Shown in pieces: positions 1-8,489 of a stretch of DNA of 64,000 nt. The stretch's first letter is position 1, and every line of letters begins with the position of its first letter. The position numbers and the translations under genes were made by a program. A model generated the notes under the pieces. The model worked only from the letters and a program-made list of their open reading frames with translations. It made no database searches and was not told the DNA's origin. Source of the DNA: Seonamhaeicola sp. ML3 (lineage in GTDB: Bacteria > Bacteroidota > Bacteroidia > Flavobacteriales > Flavobacteriaceae). The stretch covers positions 1,054,001 through 1,118,000 of the forward strand of contig NZ_CP096884.1 of assembly GCF_023273855.1 (NCBI RefSeq), given 5' to 3'.

Positions 1-813
1 CCCTATTACAATGACTGGGACACCATAGGAGAACAATTTACCTGAGTGGCTAACCACAGTATTTTGAATTTCACCCAAAATCTTTTTAGCTTCCTCAACA
101 CCATTCACTTTTGTTAATACATCCAGTGCTTTCTGAGGTTGAGATTTTAATACTAAAGACCTTGGTGTATCAGGAACCATCAACAACATTAACAAGAATA
201 ATGTAGCCGGAATTGTTTCAGAAGCAAACATCCATCTCCAGCCAATGGTGTTTAACCAAGAATCGTCGCCTTGTTTTGCAATAAAATAGTTTACAAAATA
301 AACCACCAGCATACCAAAAATGATAGCAAACTGATTCATTGAAACTAGTTTCCCCCTGATTTTAGCAGGTGCAATTTCAGCAATATATAAAGGTGAAAGC
401 ATGGATGCGAGTCCAACACCAATGCCACCTATAATTCTATAAACAATGAAAATATAGATAAAAGTATGATTTGCCTCTCCTATAGGTTTAACGAGCATTT
501 CTGGCATGGCAGAGCCTAAAGCAGATAGTAAAAATAAAATGGCTGCCAAGATTAATCCATTCTTACGACCAAATTTTTTACTTATTATACCTCCTGAAAG
601 TCCACCAATGATACATCCTATTAATGCACTGGAAACAACTAAGCCTAAACGCGAATTTGCAGCTGTTTCTTCCAAACCAAATGGTAATACAAAGAAATGC
701 TCTAATGAACTTACGGTTCCAGAGATAACAGCTGTGTCATACCCAAAAAGTAATCCACCCAAGGTGGCCACCAGGGTTAGTTTAATCAAATACTTAGAAT
801 TAGTTGTTCCCAT
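1..813 (-). CDS. xylE: xylose:H+ symporter (MFS sugar porter), 3' end cut by window
   Basis: Partial gene: 271 codons are visible and the C-terminal half lies left of base 1. The ATG is on the complement of 811-813 and the protein begins MGTTNSKYLIKLT. The first membrane segment carries the FGYDTAVISGT signature of the E. coli XylE group, followed by the cytoplasmic GRK motif of sugar porters (MFS family 2.A.1.1) and several further hydrophobic helices. It starts 12 bases after the xylA stop, so it is the third gene of a xylB-xylA-xylE operon. Inference: inner-membrane uptake of D-xylose with protons. The close family includes galactose and glucose porters; the xylAB context makes xylose the best guess. 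Confidence 0.9.
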   Translation of the reverse strand, partial: MGTTNSKYLIKLTLVATLGGLLFGYDTAVISGTVSSLEHFFVLPFGLEETAANSRLGLVVSSALIGCIIGGLSGGIISKKFGRKNGLILAAILFLLSALGSAMPEMLVKPIGEANHTFIYIFIVYRIIGGIGVGLASMLSPLYIAEIAPAKIRGKLVSMNQFAIIFGMLVVYFVNYFIAKQGDDSWLNTIGWRWMFASETIPATLFLLMLLMVPDTPRSLVLKSQPQKALDVLTKVNGVEEAKKILGEIQNTVVSHSGKLFSYGVPVIVIG

Positions 814-825
814 AGTTTTAGTGTC

Positions 826-2133
826 TTATATGTATTGGTTGATAATATTTTCGAATAACTCTTGCTTACCACTGGTTAATGGTAATTCACCGTTTTCATT
901 GGCAATATTGTAAAGCGCTTTCATATCCAACTTACCATCTTCAAAATCTTTACCTTTTCCAGAATCGAAAGAACTGTAACGCGCTGTTCTTAAATTTTCA
1001 TACTGTGACGAAGATATAATTTTATCGGCAGTAATTAAAGCACGTGCAAATGTATCGGCACCACCAATATGTGCGTGGAACACATCTTCCATATCGGTAG
1101 AATTTCTTCTAATTTTAGCATCGAAATTCACACCACCGCCTTGTAGACCACCAGCTTTTAGGAACACCAACATCGCCTCTGTAGTTTCTTGAATGTTATT
1201 AGGGAATTGGTCTGTATCCCAGCCATTTTGGTAATCGCCACGGTTAGCATCAATACTTCCTAACATACCAGCATTGGCAGAAACCTCTAATTCATGTTGG
1301 AATGTGTGTTGTGCCAACGTAGCATGGTTTACCTCAATATTCATTTTAAAATCTTTATCAAGACCGTACTCTTTTAAGAATCCAATGGCTGTAGCAGCAT
1401 CGAAATCATATTGATGTTTCATTGGTTCCATTGGTTTTGGCTCTATAAAGAACGTACCGTTAAACCCTTGTCCTCTAGCATAGTCTCTTGCCATGGTTAA
1501 CAATTGTGCCATGTGGTCTAACTCACGCTTCATATCGGTATTTAATAACGACATGTAACCTTCACGACCTCCCCAGAACACATAGTTCTCACCACCTAAG
1601 GCAATGGTAGCATCTAGAGCTAATTTTATTTGAGCTCCTGCTCTAGCCACCACATTAAAATCTGGGTTAGTAGAAGCACCGTTCATATACCTAGGGTTTG
1701 AAAAACAGTTAGCCGTTCCCCAAAGTAATTTTTTACCGTACTCACTTTGTTTTCCTTTAAGGTAATCAACAATAGTTGCCAATCGTTTTTCAGATTCTGC
1801 AAATGTTGCTCCTTCTTGAACTAAATCGTAATCGTGGAAACAATAGTAATCGAATCCCATTTTAGAAATGAATTCGAAAGCCGCATCAGCTTTATCCTTT
1901 GCTGCCTGGATAGGGTCTGCCGCTTTATCCCAAGCAAAATTTTGAGTTCCAGGTCCGAATGGATCCGAACCTTGTCCGCAGAACGTATGCCAATAAGCAA
2001 TAGCAAACTTAAAATGCTCACGCATGGTTTTTCCAGCAACAACTTGATCTGGATTGTAGTACTTAAATGCTAAAGGATTGTCTGATTCTTTTCCTTCATA
2101 TTTTATAGCATCGATACCTTTAAAATATTCCAT
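826..2133 (-). CDS. xylA: xylose isomerase
   Basis: 435 residues, the usual length for the long (class II) xylose isomerases. It interconverts D-xylose and D-xylulose in the cytoplasm. The active-site segment CFHDYD (His100, Asp103) and the metal-binding [15 protein letters not shown] stretch are intact, as are the later EVNHA and DANRGD segments that supply metal ligands. It starts 7 bases after the xylB stop and is followed 12 bases later by the xylose porter, so the three are almost certainly co-transcribed. No truncation or odd codon use seen. Confidence 0.97.
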   Translation of the reverse strand: MEYFKGIDAIKYEGKESDNPLAFKYYNPDQVVAGKTMREHFKFAIAYWHTFCGQGSDPFGPGTQNFAWDKAADPIQAAKDKADAAFEFISKMGFDYYCFHDYDLVQEGATFAESEKRLATIVDYLKGKQSEYGKKLLWGTANCFSNPRYMNGASTNPDFNVVARAGAQIKLALDATIALGGENYVFWGGREGYMSLLNTDMKRELDHMAQLLTMARDYARGQGFNGTFFIEPKPMEPMKHQYDFDAATAIGFLKEYGLDKDFKMNIEVNHATLAQHTFQHELEVSANAGMLGSIDANRGDYQNGWDTDQFPNNIQETTEAMLVFLKAGGLQGGGVNFDAKIRRNSTDMEDVFHAHIGGADTFARALITADKIISSSQYENLRTARYSSFDSGKGKDFEDGKLDMKALYNIANENGELPLTSGKQELFENIINQYI

Positions 2134-2140
2134 AGTAGTA

Positions 2141-3625
2141 TTATTTATTGTTTAGTATAATTTCTAATTCTTTTTTCCAGTTTTGATAAGCCTCTTGGTA
2201 AGGTTCTTTATTTTGAAGCGGCATGAAAGTCATAACATGATCATTTTTAGTGATCTTTTCACCAAATGTCTTGAAATCACCATCTGTTAATCCTGCAGCC
2301 CTGGCCGCACCAACTGCACCTGTAGTATTATAAATTTCAATTTCGTGACCAATTAGTGTTGCCACGGTATTAGAGAAAATTTCAGCTCTGAATAAATTAT
2401 CGTTCCCTGCTCGTATCACATTAATTTCGGCATTATCGTTCTTTAAAATTTCCATACCGTAAACAAACGCAAACGCAATACCCTCGAGGGCAGCTCTACA
2501 CAAATGGGCGTTATTATGAAGATTTAAATTGAAGTTTAAAAAATGGGCCCCAATATTCTTACTGTTCAGCATACGCTCTGCGCCGTTTCCGAAAGGAATA
2601 ATTGCTACACCATCTGAACCAATAGACACCTCTGCAGCTTTATTGTTCATGGCTTCGTAAGAATCAATACCAATATTATCTTTTAACCAGCGGTACATAA
2701 TTCCGCAGCTATTAATACACAATAATTTACCAACCGTAGTATTATCTGGCGTATAGTTTACGTGAATAAAATGGTTAATTCTTGAAGACTCTTTAGATTT
2801 TAAAGTATTGGTAACAGCGTATACCACACCAGATGTTCCACCAGTTGCAGCTACTTCGCCATGGTTAAATATATTTAAAGACAAGGCATTGTTTGGTTGA
2901 TCGCCAGCACGATATGTAACAGGCACGCCAGCTGGGATTCCGGTGTCTTCAAAAGCCTTTTCGTTAGTTATACCTTGATTAGTGAAATTTTCAACAATAT
3001 TAGGAGTTAAGTCTTTATCAATACCGTAATAATCTAATAAGGATTCTGCCAAAGTATCTTTTTTATAATCCCAAAGAATACCTTCAGATAGTCCGTTTTT
3101 AGTGGTATTCATTTCGCCAGTTAATTTATAGGCGATATAATCTCCGGGCAACATATACTTGTAAACCTGATTATAAATATCTGGTTCATTGTCTTTAACC
3201 CATTTTAACTTGGAAGCCGTAAAATTCCCGGGAGAATTCAACAAATGCTCGGCGCAAAAGTCTTCACCCAAGCCTTTATGAGCATCTTCTCCTATACCTA
3301 CTGCTCTACTATCGCACCAGATAATGGAATTTCGTAATGGCTTACCTACCTTATCTACAATCACCAATCCATGCATTTGATATGAAATACCAATGCCTAT
3401 AATTTTTGAAGCATCGACTTTAGTTTCGGCCAAAACCCGTTTTATAGCTTTGCAAACATACGTCCACCATAAGTCTGGGTCTTGCTCAGCCCAATCTTTT
3501 TGAAGAGCTGAAATTTCCATTTCTGTTTTAGGCTCGTTTAAGCTTAATATGTTTTCGCCAGAAGCCGAATTTACCAGTGCCACTTTAACCGAAGAGCTAC
3601 CAATATCTAATCCTATATAATACAA
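2141..3625 (-). CDS. xylB: xylulokinase (FGGY family)
   Basis: 494 residues. The N-terminus [11 protein letters not shown] is the phosphate-1 motif of FGGY carbohydrate kinases; SYQMHG and IIWCDSRA segments line the sugar site, and the C-terminal half has the ATPase-fold [13 protein letters not shown] region. It phosphorylates D-xylulose to xylulose 5-phosphate, feeding the pentose phosphate pathway. First gene of the xylBAE operon: 288 bases separate it from the GH88 gene upstream, and that gap holds two inverted repeats (3646-3678 and 3862-3875), so the operon promoter and operator probably lie there. Confidence 0.95.
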   Translation of the reverse strand: MYYIGLDIGSSSVKVALVNSASGENILSLNEPKTEMEISALQKDWAEQDPDLWWTYVCKAIKRVLAETKVDASKIIGIGISYQMHGLVIVDKVGKPLRNSIIWCDSRAVGIGEDAHKGLGEDFCAEHLLNSPGNFTASKLKWVKDNEPDIYNQVYKYMLPGDYIAYKLTGEMNTTKNGLSEGILWDYKKDTLAESLLDYYGIDKDLTPNIVENFTNQGITNEKAFEDTGIPAGVPVTYRAGDQPNNALSLNIFNHGEVAATGGTSGVVYAVTNTLKSKESSRINHFIHVNYTPDNTTVGKLLCINSCGIMYRWLKDNIGIDSYEAMNNKAAEVSIGSDGVAIIPFGNGAERMLNSKNIGAHFLNFNLNLHNNAHLCRAALEGIAFAFVYGMEILKNDNAEINVIRAGNDNLFRAEIFSNTVATLIGHEIEIYNTTGAVGAARAAGLTDGDFKTFGEKITKNDHVMTFMPLQNKEPYQEAYQNWKKELEIILNNK

Positions 3626-3645
3626 ATCTTAAATTTTATCTGAGA

Positions 3646-3678
3646 ATTTTGAACGTGAATGGGGAAGTTGTTCAAAAT
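3646..3678. promoter_or_regulatory. inverted repeat in the xylB upstream region
   Basis: ATTTTGAAC (3646-3654) and GTTCAAAAT (3670-3678) form a perfect 9-base inverted repeat around a 15-base spacer, 20 bases before the xylB start codon. As RNA it would be a hairpin in the xylB leader; as DNA it could be a repressor site. No U-run follows, so it is not a terminator. Confidence 0.45.
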
Positions 3679-3861
3679 CAATTTTATTCCAGCTTTAAAA
3701 GTATTTATTTATTGTTAATAATCTACATGACCACCAAAACAAAAGATCTTCTCATCCCCATTAATAGCTTAAAAATTATTCATTTAAAAAAACACATAAA
3801 CCACAAAAACATCAGTAATATCAACCTATTAAAGCGTGCTATGTTGCTTAAAAAAACCTTC

Positions 3862-3894
3862 AAGTAAATTTACTTAAACCTTTAAGTAAATTTT
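3862..3894. promoter_or_regulatory. candidate operator upstream of the xyl operon
   Basis: AAGTAAATTTACTT (3862-3875) is a perfect 14-base palindrome, and a second copy of its left part, TTAAGTAAATTTTA, follows at 3882-3894, about two helical turns away. A palindrome plus phased half-site between the GH88 gene and xylB suggests binding of a dimeric sugar-responsive regulator. The regulator is not in the window. Confidence 0.4.
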
Positions 3895-3913
3895 ATGGGT
3901 TTAATAAGCGGGT

Positions 3914-5119
3914 TTATTCATTAAGTGCAATGTACCTCAACAAAGCCTCTATGTAGTAATAGTCTGTGTAATTAATGGGTGAATCGACTTCGAGACCTTT
4001 TGGATGGAAGCCTACACTATGTTTCAAAATAAAAAAGTTATTCTCTCCTGTTTTAGCTAAATATTCTTCGCTAGAAAGTTTTGCTAGAATTTTTTCTGCA
4101 GCCAAATAATAGGTCGACTTATTAGGTTCCTCTACATATTGGCTTAACTCTAAAAAGCTGGAGGCTATGAGCGCAGCAGCCGAAGCATCTCTTTCGGTAT
4201 TTGGAATGTTAGGGGCATTAAAATCCCAATACGGGATTAAATCTTCTGGCAGATTAGGGTGATTCAATATAAAACCTGCAATTTTTTCAGCTTGTTCTAA
4301 ATATTTTGGGTCTTTGGTTTCGCGATAAACCAATGTGTATCCATACAGCCCCCAACTTTGCCCTCTGGCCCATGCAGAAGAATCGCTAGCGCCCTGAAAG
4401 GTACCTCTCCAGCGAATACTACCGTTTATGGTATCGTAATCTACAACATGGTAACAGCTATAATCTTCTCGGTAATGGTTTTTAATAGTTGTAGTGGCAT
4501 GAGTGGTAGCAATATCATAAAGTTCCTTGTTCCCGGTTTCTTTGGCCGCCCAAAATAGAAGCTCAAGATTCATCATATTATCAATAATTACAGGAAATTG
4601 CCAACCCATACGGGCGCCCCAACTCCACGAAAGCGTGGTTTTAGTCACCGGATTGTACCTACTAGCTAGTGTTTTAGCTCCTGTTTTTAGAATGTCTTTG
4701 TATTGCTCATTTCCAGTTAAGCGAAGTCCATTTCCAAAGCTACAGTATAACATAAAACCAATGTCGTGTGTACCTGTGTAGGTTTTTATAGTGTCTAGAG
4801 CCGCATTGGTGATTTCGGCCATGTCTCTAAACGTTTCGTCTTTAGAATAATCATATAAATACCAAAGCGACCCAGGGAAGAATCCACTAGTCCATCCGGT
4901 TGGTGGTGTCCAACGTGTTTTCCCATTTTTATGGGTACTCGTTGGGTATTTACCTCTATCTGGAATAGAATTATACATCAACTTGTACTGCACCAAGGCC
5001 GTATCTAAGGCTTGTTTAGCTTGATTTACTGAAAAAACTTGTTGCTTTTTAGAGGTAGTGCAAGAGCCCATCACCACAATTAAGGCTATGGCAATTGCAT
5101 AATGAAATATACTTTTCAT
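3914..5119 (-). CDS. GH88-family unsaturated glucuronyl/uronyl hydrolase lipoprotein
   Basis: 401 residues. The N-terminus has a hydrophobic stretch ending VVMGSC, a lipobox with the lipidated Cys at residue 20, so it is probably anchored in a membrane facing the periplasm or cell surface. The rest matches glycoside hydrolase family 88: the two catalytic Asp are seen in THDIGF (Asp119) and IIDNMMNL (Asp180). GH88 enzymes hydrate delta-4,5-unsaturated uronic acids at the ends of oligosaccharides left by polysaccharide lyases. Position upstream of xylBAE, same strand, suggests a link to breakdown of a uronate- and xylose-containing glycan (ulvan or glucuronoxylan are candidates). That link is inference. 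Confidence 0.88.
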   Translation of the reverse strand: MKSIFHYAIAIALIVVMGSCTTSKKQQVFSVNQAKQALDTALVQYKLMYNSIPDRGKYPTSTHKNGKTRWTPPTGWTSGFFPGSLWYLYDYSKDETFRDMAEITNAALDTIKTYTGTHDIGFMLYCSFGNGLRLTGNEQYKDILKTGAKTLASRYNPVTKTTLSWSWGARMGWQFPVIIDNMMNLELLFWAAKETGNKELYDIATTHATTTIKNHYREDYSCYHVVDYDTINGSIRWRGTFQGASDSSAWARGQSWGLYGYTLVYRETKDPKYLEQAEKIAGFILNHPNLPEDLIPYWDFNAPNIPNTERDASAAALIASSFLELSQYVEEPNKSTYYLAAEKILAKLSSEEYLAKTGENNFFILKHSVGFHPKGLEVDSPINYTDYYYIEALLRYIALNE

Positions 5120-5256
5120 GTCTGTTTAGTTGTTAATTTGGATTCTAAAAATAGTAAAATCCTCTCGAGAAAAACAAGGCTAAGTCATAGAAAAAAAATA
5201 AACCTCATTTCTCTAAGTTTTAAAGTTTTTTTTGAGGAGGTTTTAAATGAAGACAT

Positions 5257-5296
5257 AAAAAAAAAGGGATAAATCAAATAAATGATTTATCCCTTT
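5257..5296 (-). terminator. intrinsic terminator of tRNA-Leu
   Basis: Perfect 14-bp inverted repeat AAAGGGATAAATCA (5263-5276) / TGATTTATCCCTTT (5283-5296), loop of 6, followed on the minus strand by a run of T (complement of 5257-5265). It begins at the last base of the tRNA CCA end. Confidence 0.85.
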
Positions 5297-5380
5297 GGTA
5301 CTCAAGGTGGGAATCGAACCCACACTTCCGAAGAAACTGGATTTTGAATCCAGCGCGTCTACCAATTCCGCCACTTGAGC
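5296..5380 (-). tRNA. tRNA-Leu (anticodon CAA)
   Basis: Reading the minus strand, the acceptor arm GCTCAAG pairs with CTTGAGT, the anticodon arm is CTGGA-TTCAAAA-TCCAG giving anticodon CAA, a long variable arm (about 12 bases, GTTTCTTCGGAAG region) marks it as a class II tRNA, and the T arm is GTGGG-TTCGATT-CCCAC. The discriminator A and CCA are encoded (5299-5296). It reads UUG codons. Confidence 0.97.
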
Positions 5381-5464
5381 TTTTCGGACAGCAAAAATAG
5401 TTTTTTTTTCTATTTTACGCACAAAAATACTCTTGATTATACTTTTCAGGTTAAAATAAATGTA

Positions 5465-5472
5465 TAAATTTG
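5465..5472 (+). promoter_or_regulatory. -7 promoter element for prs-rplY
   Basis: TAAATTTG matches the Bacteroidota -7 consensus TAnnTTTG exactly and lies 51 bases before the prs start. A T-rich -33 region is present near 5440. Confidence 0.6.
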
Positions 5473-5523
5473 CACCTCGCTAAAAAAACGAGTGCTTAGA
5501 CACTATAAAACAACACGTTAACC

Positions 5524-6465
5524 ATGGCCATAGTTAATACCGAAGCTAAAATTTTTGCTTGTACACAAAGTGTGGAGTTAGGAGAAAAGATTGCTAAAGC
5601 TTTTGGTGAAGAATTAGGAAACGTGATTACTTCAACTTATAGTGATGGTGAATTTCAACCATCATATGAAGAATCTATCCGTGGGGCCAGGTTATTCATT
5701 ATTGGATCCACACATCCAGACCCAAGAAATTTAATGGAAATGTTGTTGATGATAGATGCTGCCAAGCGTGCTTCGGCAAGACATATTACAGCCGTAATGC
5801 CTTATTTTGGATGGGCAAGACAAGACAGGAAAGATAAACCAAGAGTACCAATTGCTGCCAAAATGATTGCTAAGATGTTGGAAGTTGCAGGTGCTACACG
5901 TATCATCACTATGGACTTGCATGCCGACCAAATACAAGGGTTCTTTGAAAAGCCTGTAGATCATCTGTTCGCCTCAACCATTTTCTTGCCGTATTTAAAA
6001 AGCCTAAACCTTGATAACCTAACTATTGCTTCTCCAGATATGGGAGGTTCTAAGAGAGCTTATGCTTATTCTAAAGCACTTGAAAGCGATGTAGTTATCT
6101 GTTATAAACAACGCGCTAAGGCCAATGTGATTTCGCACATGGAGCTTATAGGCGATGTTACTGGAAAAAATGTTGTGCTTGTAGATGACATGGTAGATAC
6201 AGCTGGAACATTGACCAAAGCTGCCGACTTAATGATGGAACGTGGCGCACTTAGTGTACGAGCAATTTGTACGCATCCTGTTTTATCTGGAAAAGCATAC
6301 GATAATTTAAAAAATTCAAAATTAGAAGAACTTATAGTAACAGACTCTATTCCTTTAACGCAAGAAAGCGATAAAGTTAGAGTATTGAGCTGTGCCGATT
6401 TATTTGCCGAAGTGATGCAGAAGGTACACAACAACCAAAGTATAAGTTCAAAATTTGTAATGTAA
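5524..6465 (+). CDS. prs: ribose-phosphate pyrophosphokinase (PRPP synthetase)
   Basis: 313 residues, full length for class I PRPP synthetases. It makes phosphoribosyl pyrophosphate from ribose 5-phosphate and ATP for nucleotide, His, Trp and NAD synthesis. Visible: the flexible-loop region PYFGWARQDRKDKPR, the Mg-binding signature DLHADQIQGFF, and the PRPP-binding loop VLVDDMVDTAGT. It starts at ATG 5524, 24 bases before rplY, with which it forms the common Bacteroidota prs-rplY pair. Confidence 0.98.
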   Translation: MAIVNTEAKIFACTQSVELGEKIAKAFGEELGNVITSTYSDGEFQPSYEESIRGARLFIIGSTHPDPRNLMEMLLMIDAAKRASARHITAVMPYFGWARQDRKDKPRVPIAAKMIAKMLEVAGATRIITMDLHADQIQGFFEKPVDHLFASTIFLPYLKSLNLDNLTIASPDMGGSKRAYAYSKALESDVVICYKQRAKANVISHMELIGDVTGKNVVLVDDMVDTAGTLTKAADLMMERGALSVRAICTHPVLSGKAYDNLKNSKLEELIVTDSIPLTQESDKVRVLSCADLFAEVMQKVHNNQSISSKFVM

Positions 6466-6489
6466 ATTAATAATTAAATATAAATAAAA

Positions 6490-7116
6490 ATGAAATCGAT
6501 TACAATCAACGGATCTCAAAGAGAAAGCGTGGGCAAGAAAGCAACAAAGGCCTTACGTAATGCTGGACAGGTTCCTTGCGTATTATACGGAGGGGATAAT
6601 CCAGTGCATTTCTCAGCACCTGAATTAGCCTTTTCTAAACTGGTTTATACGCCTAATGCGCATACAGTTGTAATTACTTTAGATAATGGTGATACATTCA
6701 ATGCTGTATTGCAAGACATTCAGTTTCACCCTGTAACTGATAGAATATTACATGTAGATTTCTACCAATTGTTCGAGGACAAAGAAATTGCATTAACTAT
6801 CCCTGTTAACCTTGTTGGTAACTCCAGAGGTGTTAAAAATGGTGGTGTATTAAGAAGAAACAACCGTAAACTACGTGTTAAAGCACTTCCTGCTAACTTA
6901 CCTGATTTTATCGAGGTTGATATTACACCTCTTAAAATTGGTGGAAAAGTATATGTTGGTGATTTACCAAGCGATGATTACAAATTCATGCACCCAGACA
7001 ACACCGTTGTTTGTCAAGTAAGAACGTCTAGAACTGCAGTTGCCGATGAAGATGAAGAGGAAGAAGCTACTGCTGAAGGAGCAGAAGCTCCAGCTGCTGA
7101 AGCTGCTCAAGAATAA
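6490..7116 (+). CDS. rplY: 50S ribosomal protein L25 / general stress protein Ctc
   Basis: 208 residues: an N-terminal L25 domain (about 1-95) that binds 5S rRNA, a C-terminal TL5-like beta domain (about 100-185), and an acidic, Ala-rich tail ([16 protein letters not shown]). The long CTC form is the usual one outside enterobacteria. Second gene of the prs-rplY unit and followed by a clear terminator. Confidence 0.97.
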   Translation: MKSITINGSQRESVGKKATKALRNAGQVPCVLYGGDNPVHFSAPELAFSKLVYTPNAHTVVITLDNGDTFNAVLQDIQFHPVTDRILHVDFYQLFEDKEIALTIPVNLVGNSRGVKNGGVLRRNNRKLRVKALPANLPDFIEVDITPLKIGGKVYVGDLPSDDYKFMHPDNTVVCQVRTSRTAVADEDEEEEATAEGAEAPAAEAAQE

Positions 7117-7137
7117 AACACACGTTTTTATTATAAG

Positions 7138-7176
7138 AAAAGCATTCTGGTTTATTCAGGATGCTTTTTTATTTTT
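7138..7176 (+). terminator. terminator after rplY
   Basis: AAAAGCATTCTG (7138-7149) pairs with CAGGATGCTTTT (7157-7168) with one G-U pair and a 7-base loop, followed by TTATTTTT. Confidence 0.85.
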
Positions 7177-7195
7177 ACACAAATTGAGTTTGTAA

Positions 7196-7831
7196 ATGTT
7201 TGCGTTTTTACTGAATCTATTTAAAAAAAATGATTCGTCTTTTAAAGTTGAAGAAGAAAATCCTATGAAAAAATTTTTAATAGTTGGCCTTGGCAATATT
7301 GGTGCTAAATATGAAAACACCAGGCACAACATTGGTTTTAAAGTTTTGGATCATTTTGCAAAAAAAGAAGACCTTACATTCGAAACCTTAAAACTAGGAG
7401 ACCTCACAACATTTAAATTAAAAGGAAGAACATTCATTTTCCTTAAACCAAGCACCTATATGAATTTAAGCGGTAAAGCTGTTTTATATTGGCTTACTAA
7501 GGAAAAAATACCTTTAGAAAATTTACTTGTCATTACAGATGACTTAAACTTACCTTTCGGGAGCATTAGGCTTAAAACTAAAGGTAGTGATGGTGGTCAT
7601 AATGGTTTAAAAGATATACAGGACAAACTTAACACCACTAAATACAACCGCTTTAGGTTTGGTATTAGCGATGCTTTTAGCAAAGGAAGACAAGTAGATT
7701 ATGTACTTGGAGACTGGAATGATGAAGAAATTGCTAAGCTAGACGAAAGACTAGAACAATCCTGCGAACTCATAAAATCTTTTGCTTTATCTGGTGTCAG
7801 CAATACTATGAATAGTTTTAATGGGAAGTAA
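7196..7831 (+). CDS. pth: peptidyl-tRNA hydrolase
   Basis: 211 residues from ATG 7196. The canonical family start would be the internal ATG at 7265 (MKKFLIVGLGNIG), giving 189 residues. The extra 23 residues (MFAFLLNLFKKNDSSF...) are in frame and begin right after the rplY terminator, so either start is possible. The enzyme cleaves stalled peptidyl-tRNA to free tRNA. Catalytic His is in NTRHNIGF, the Asn-bearing KPSTYMNLSG and the DDLNLPFG and GSDGGHNGLK motifs are all present. It is probably transcribed on its own from the short gap after the terminator. Confidence 0.95.
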   Translation: MFAFLLNLFKKNDSSFKVEEENPMKKFLIVGLGNIGAKYENTRHNIGFKVLDHFAKKEDLTFETLKLGDLTTFKLKGRTFIFLKPSTYMNLSGKAVLYWLTKEKIPLENLLVITDDLNLPFGSIRLKTKGSDGGHNGLKDIQDKLNTTKYNRFRFGISDAFSKGRQVDYVLGDWNDEEIAKLDERLEQSCELIKSFALSGVSNTMNSFNGK

Positions 7832-7878
7832 CGCTTAATCTTTACACAAGCATGTTGGGCACAAGCTGAAAAAATCAA

Positions 7879-8418
7879 ATGGCGAAAAAAATTGGACTTT
7901 TAATATTAATCATAATTATCTCAATAATTCTCGCTTCGATTTACGGAATTTTGCACAATCAAGCTTCTTATAATATTTCAGAAGAATATTTCACAAATTT
8001 CAAATTTGACCAATTTGGACTTTGGGAAAACGGATATGGAGACGAAAGACTAAAAGTTTCAATAGTTGGTGTTTTATCAACTTGGTGGTTCGGACTAATA
8101 ATGGGAATCATTAATGGACTAATCGGAATTAATCAACAAACGATAAAATTAATGATTAAAGGTGTTGTCGGAGCAACTACTCGGATTTTAATATCTGCAT
8201 TTATATTCGGTATTTTAGGAGTTTTTGTCGGATATATTATACTCTCAAAATTACATTTTGACTGGAATATACCATCTGATTTAGTCGATCCAAGTAATTT
8301 TTTAGCAGTAGGAACAATGCATACACTCAGCTATCTTGGAGGAATGATAGGATTGATTTATGGAATTAAATATCAATTAAAAACAAAAAAAGCCAGTGAC
8401 CAACAAAGACGGCTGTAG
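7879..8418 (+). CDS. membrane protein of unknown function in cassette-like insert
   Basis: 179 residues; not recognised. An N-terminal hydrophobic helix (about 4-26), a loop of polar residues (30-60), then three hydrophobic segments (about 62-85, 95-122, 143-166) make it a four-helix membrane protein. The C-terminus is basic (KTKKASDQQRRL). It lies between a GTTGGGC box and an attC-like palindrome and its stop codon falls inside the palindrome, as expected for a cassette gene. Its T-rich, ATA/AAA-heavy codon use looks more AT-biased than that of neighbouring housekeeping genes, consistent with transfer. Confidence 0.7.
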   Translation: MAKKIGLLILIIIISIILASIYGILHNQASYNISEEYFTNFKFDQFGLWENGYGDERLKVSIVGVLSTWWFGLIMGIINGLIGINQQTIKLMIKGVVGATTRILISAFIFGILGVFVGYIILSKLHFDWNIPSDLVDPSNFLAVGTMHTLSYLGGMIGLIYGIKYQLKTKKASDQQRRL

Positions 8419-8482
8419 TTCATTACAGCAGAATTTCCTAATCGGTAATTCCTGCGGATTTTTCTGCAAAGAAACCATAGCC
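8411..8482. repeat. long imperfect palindrome (attC-like)
   Basis: Arms GGCTGTAGTT...GCAGAATTTCC (8411-8438) and GGATTTTTCTGC...ACCATAGCC (8456-8482) pair over most of their length: GGCT with AGCC, GCAGAA with TTCTGC, TCC with GGA, with a few extrahelical bases. A smaller internal hairpin GCTGTA/TACAGC (8412-8429) competes. It could also act as a terminator for the gene it follows, but has no T-run. Confidence 0.55.
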
Positions 8483-8489
8483 AAAAACG

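Larger units (their letters stand above)
7854..8489 (+). mobile_element. integron-cassette-like insert with attC-like palindrome
   Basis: The segment between pth and the metalloprotease carries one gene (7879-8418) framed as in integron cassettes. A GTTGGGC box (7854-7860, matching GTTRRRY) lies 19 bases before the gene; the gene ends inside a long imperfect palindrome whose arms are 8411-8438 and 8456-8482; and another CGTTATC (8488-8494) follows. The palindrome arms pair with unpaired bases, which is typical of attC. The right edge abuts the metalloprotease stop codon. No integrase is in the window. This is inference from structure; the 3' box is not a perfect GTTRRRY. Confidence 0.45.

Noticed and set aside
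506-913. 135-codon plus-strand frame
   Set aside because: It is antisense to the xylose porter and the xylA 3' end, both of which have clear family motifs.
3649-3867. 72-codon frame between xylB and the GH88 gene
   Set aside because: Low-complexity Lys/Asn/Ile composition, no family look, and it covers the likely operator region.
5476-5492. CTCG/CGAG hairpin in the prs leader
   Set aside because: A 4-base stem with a long A-rich loop is not a convincing regulator.
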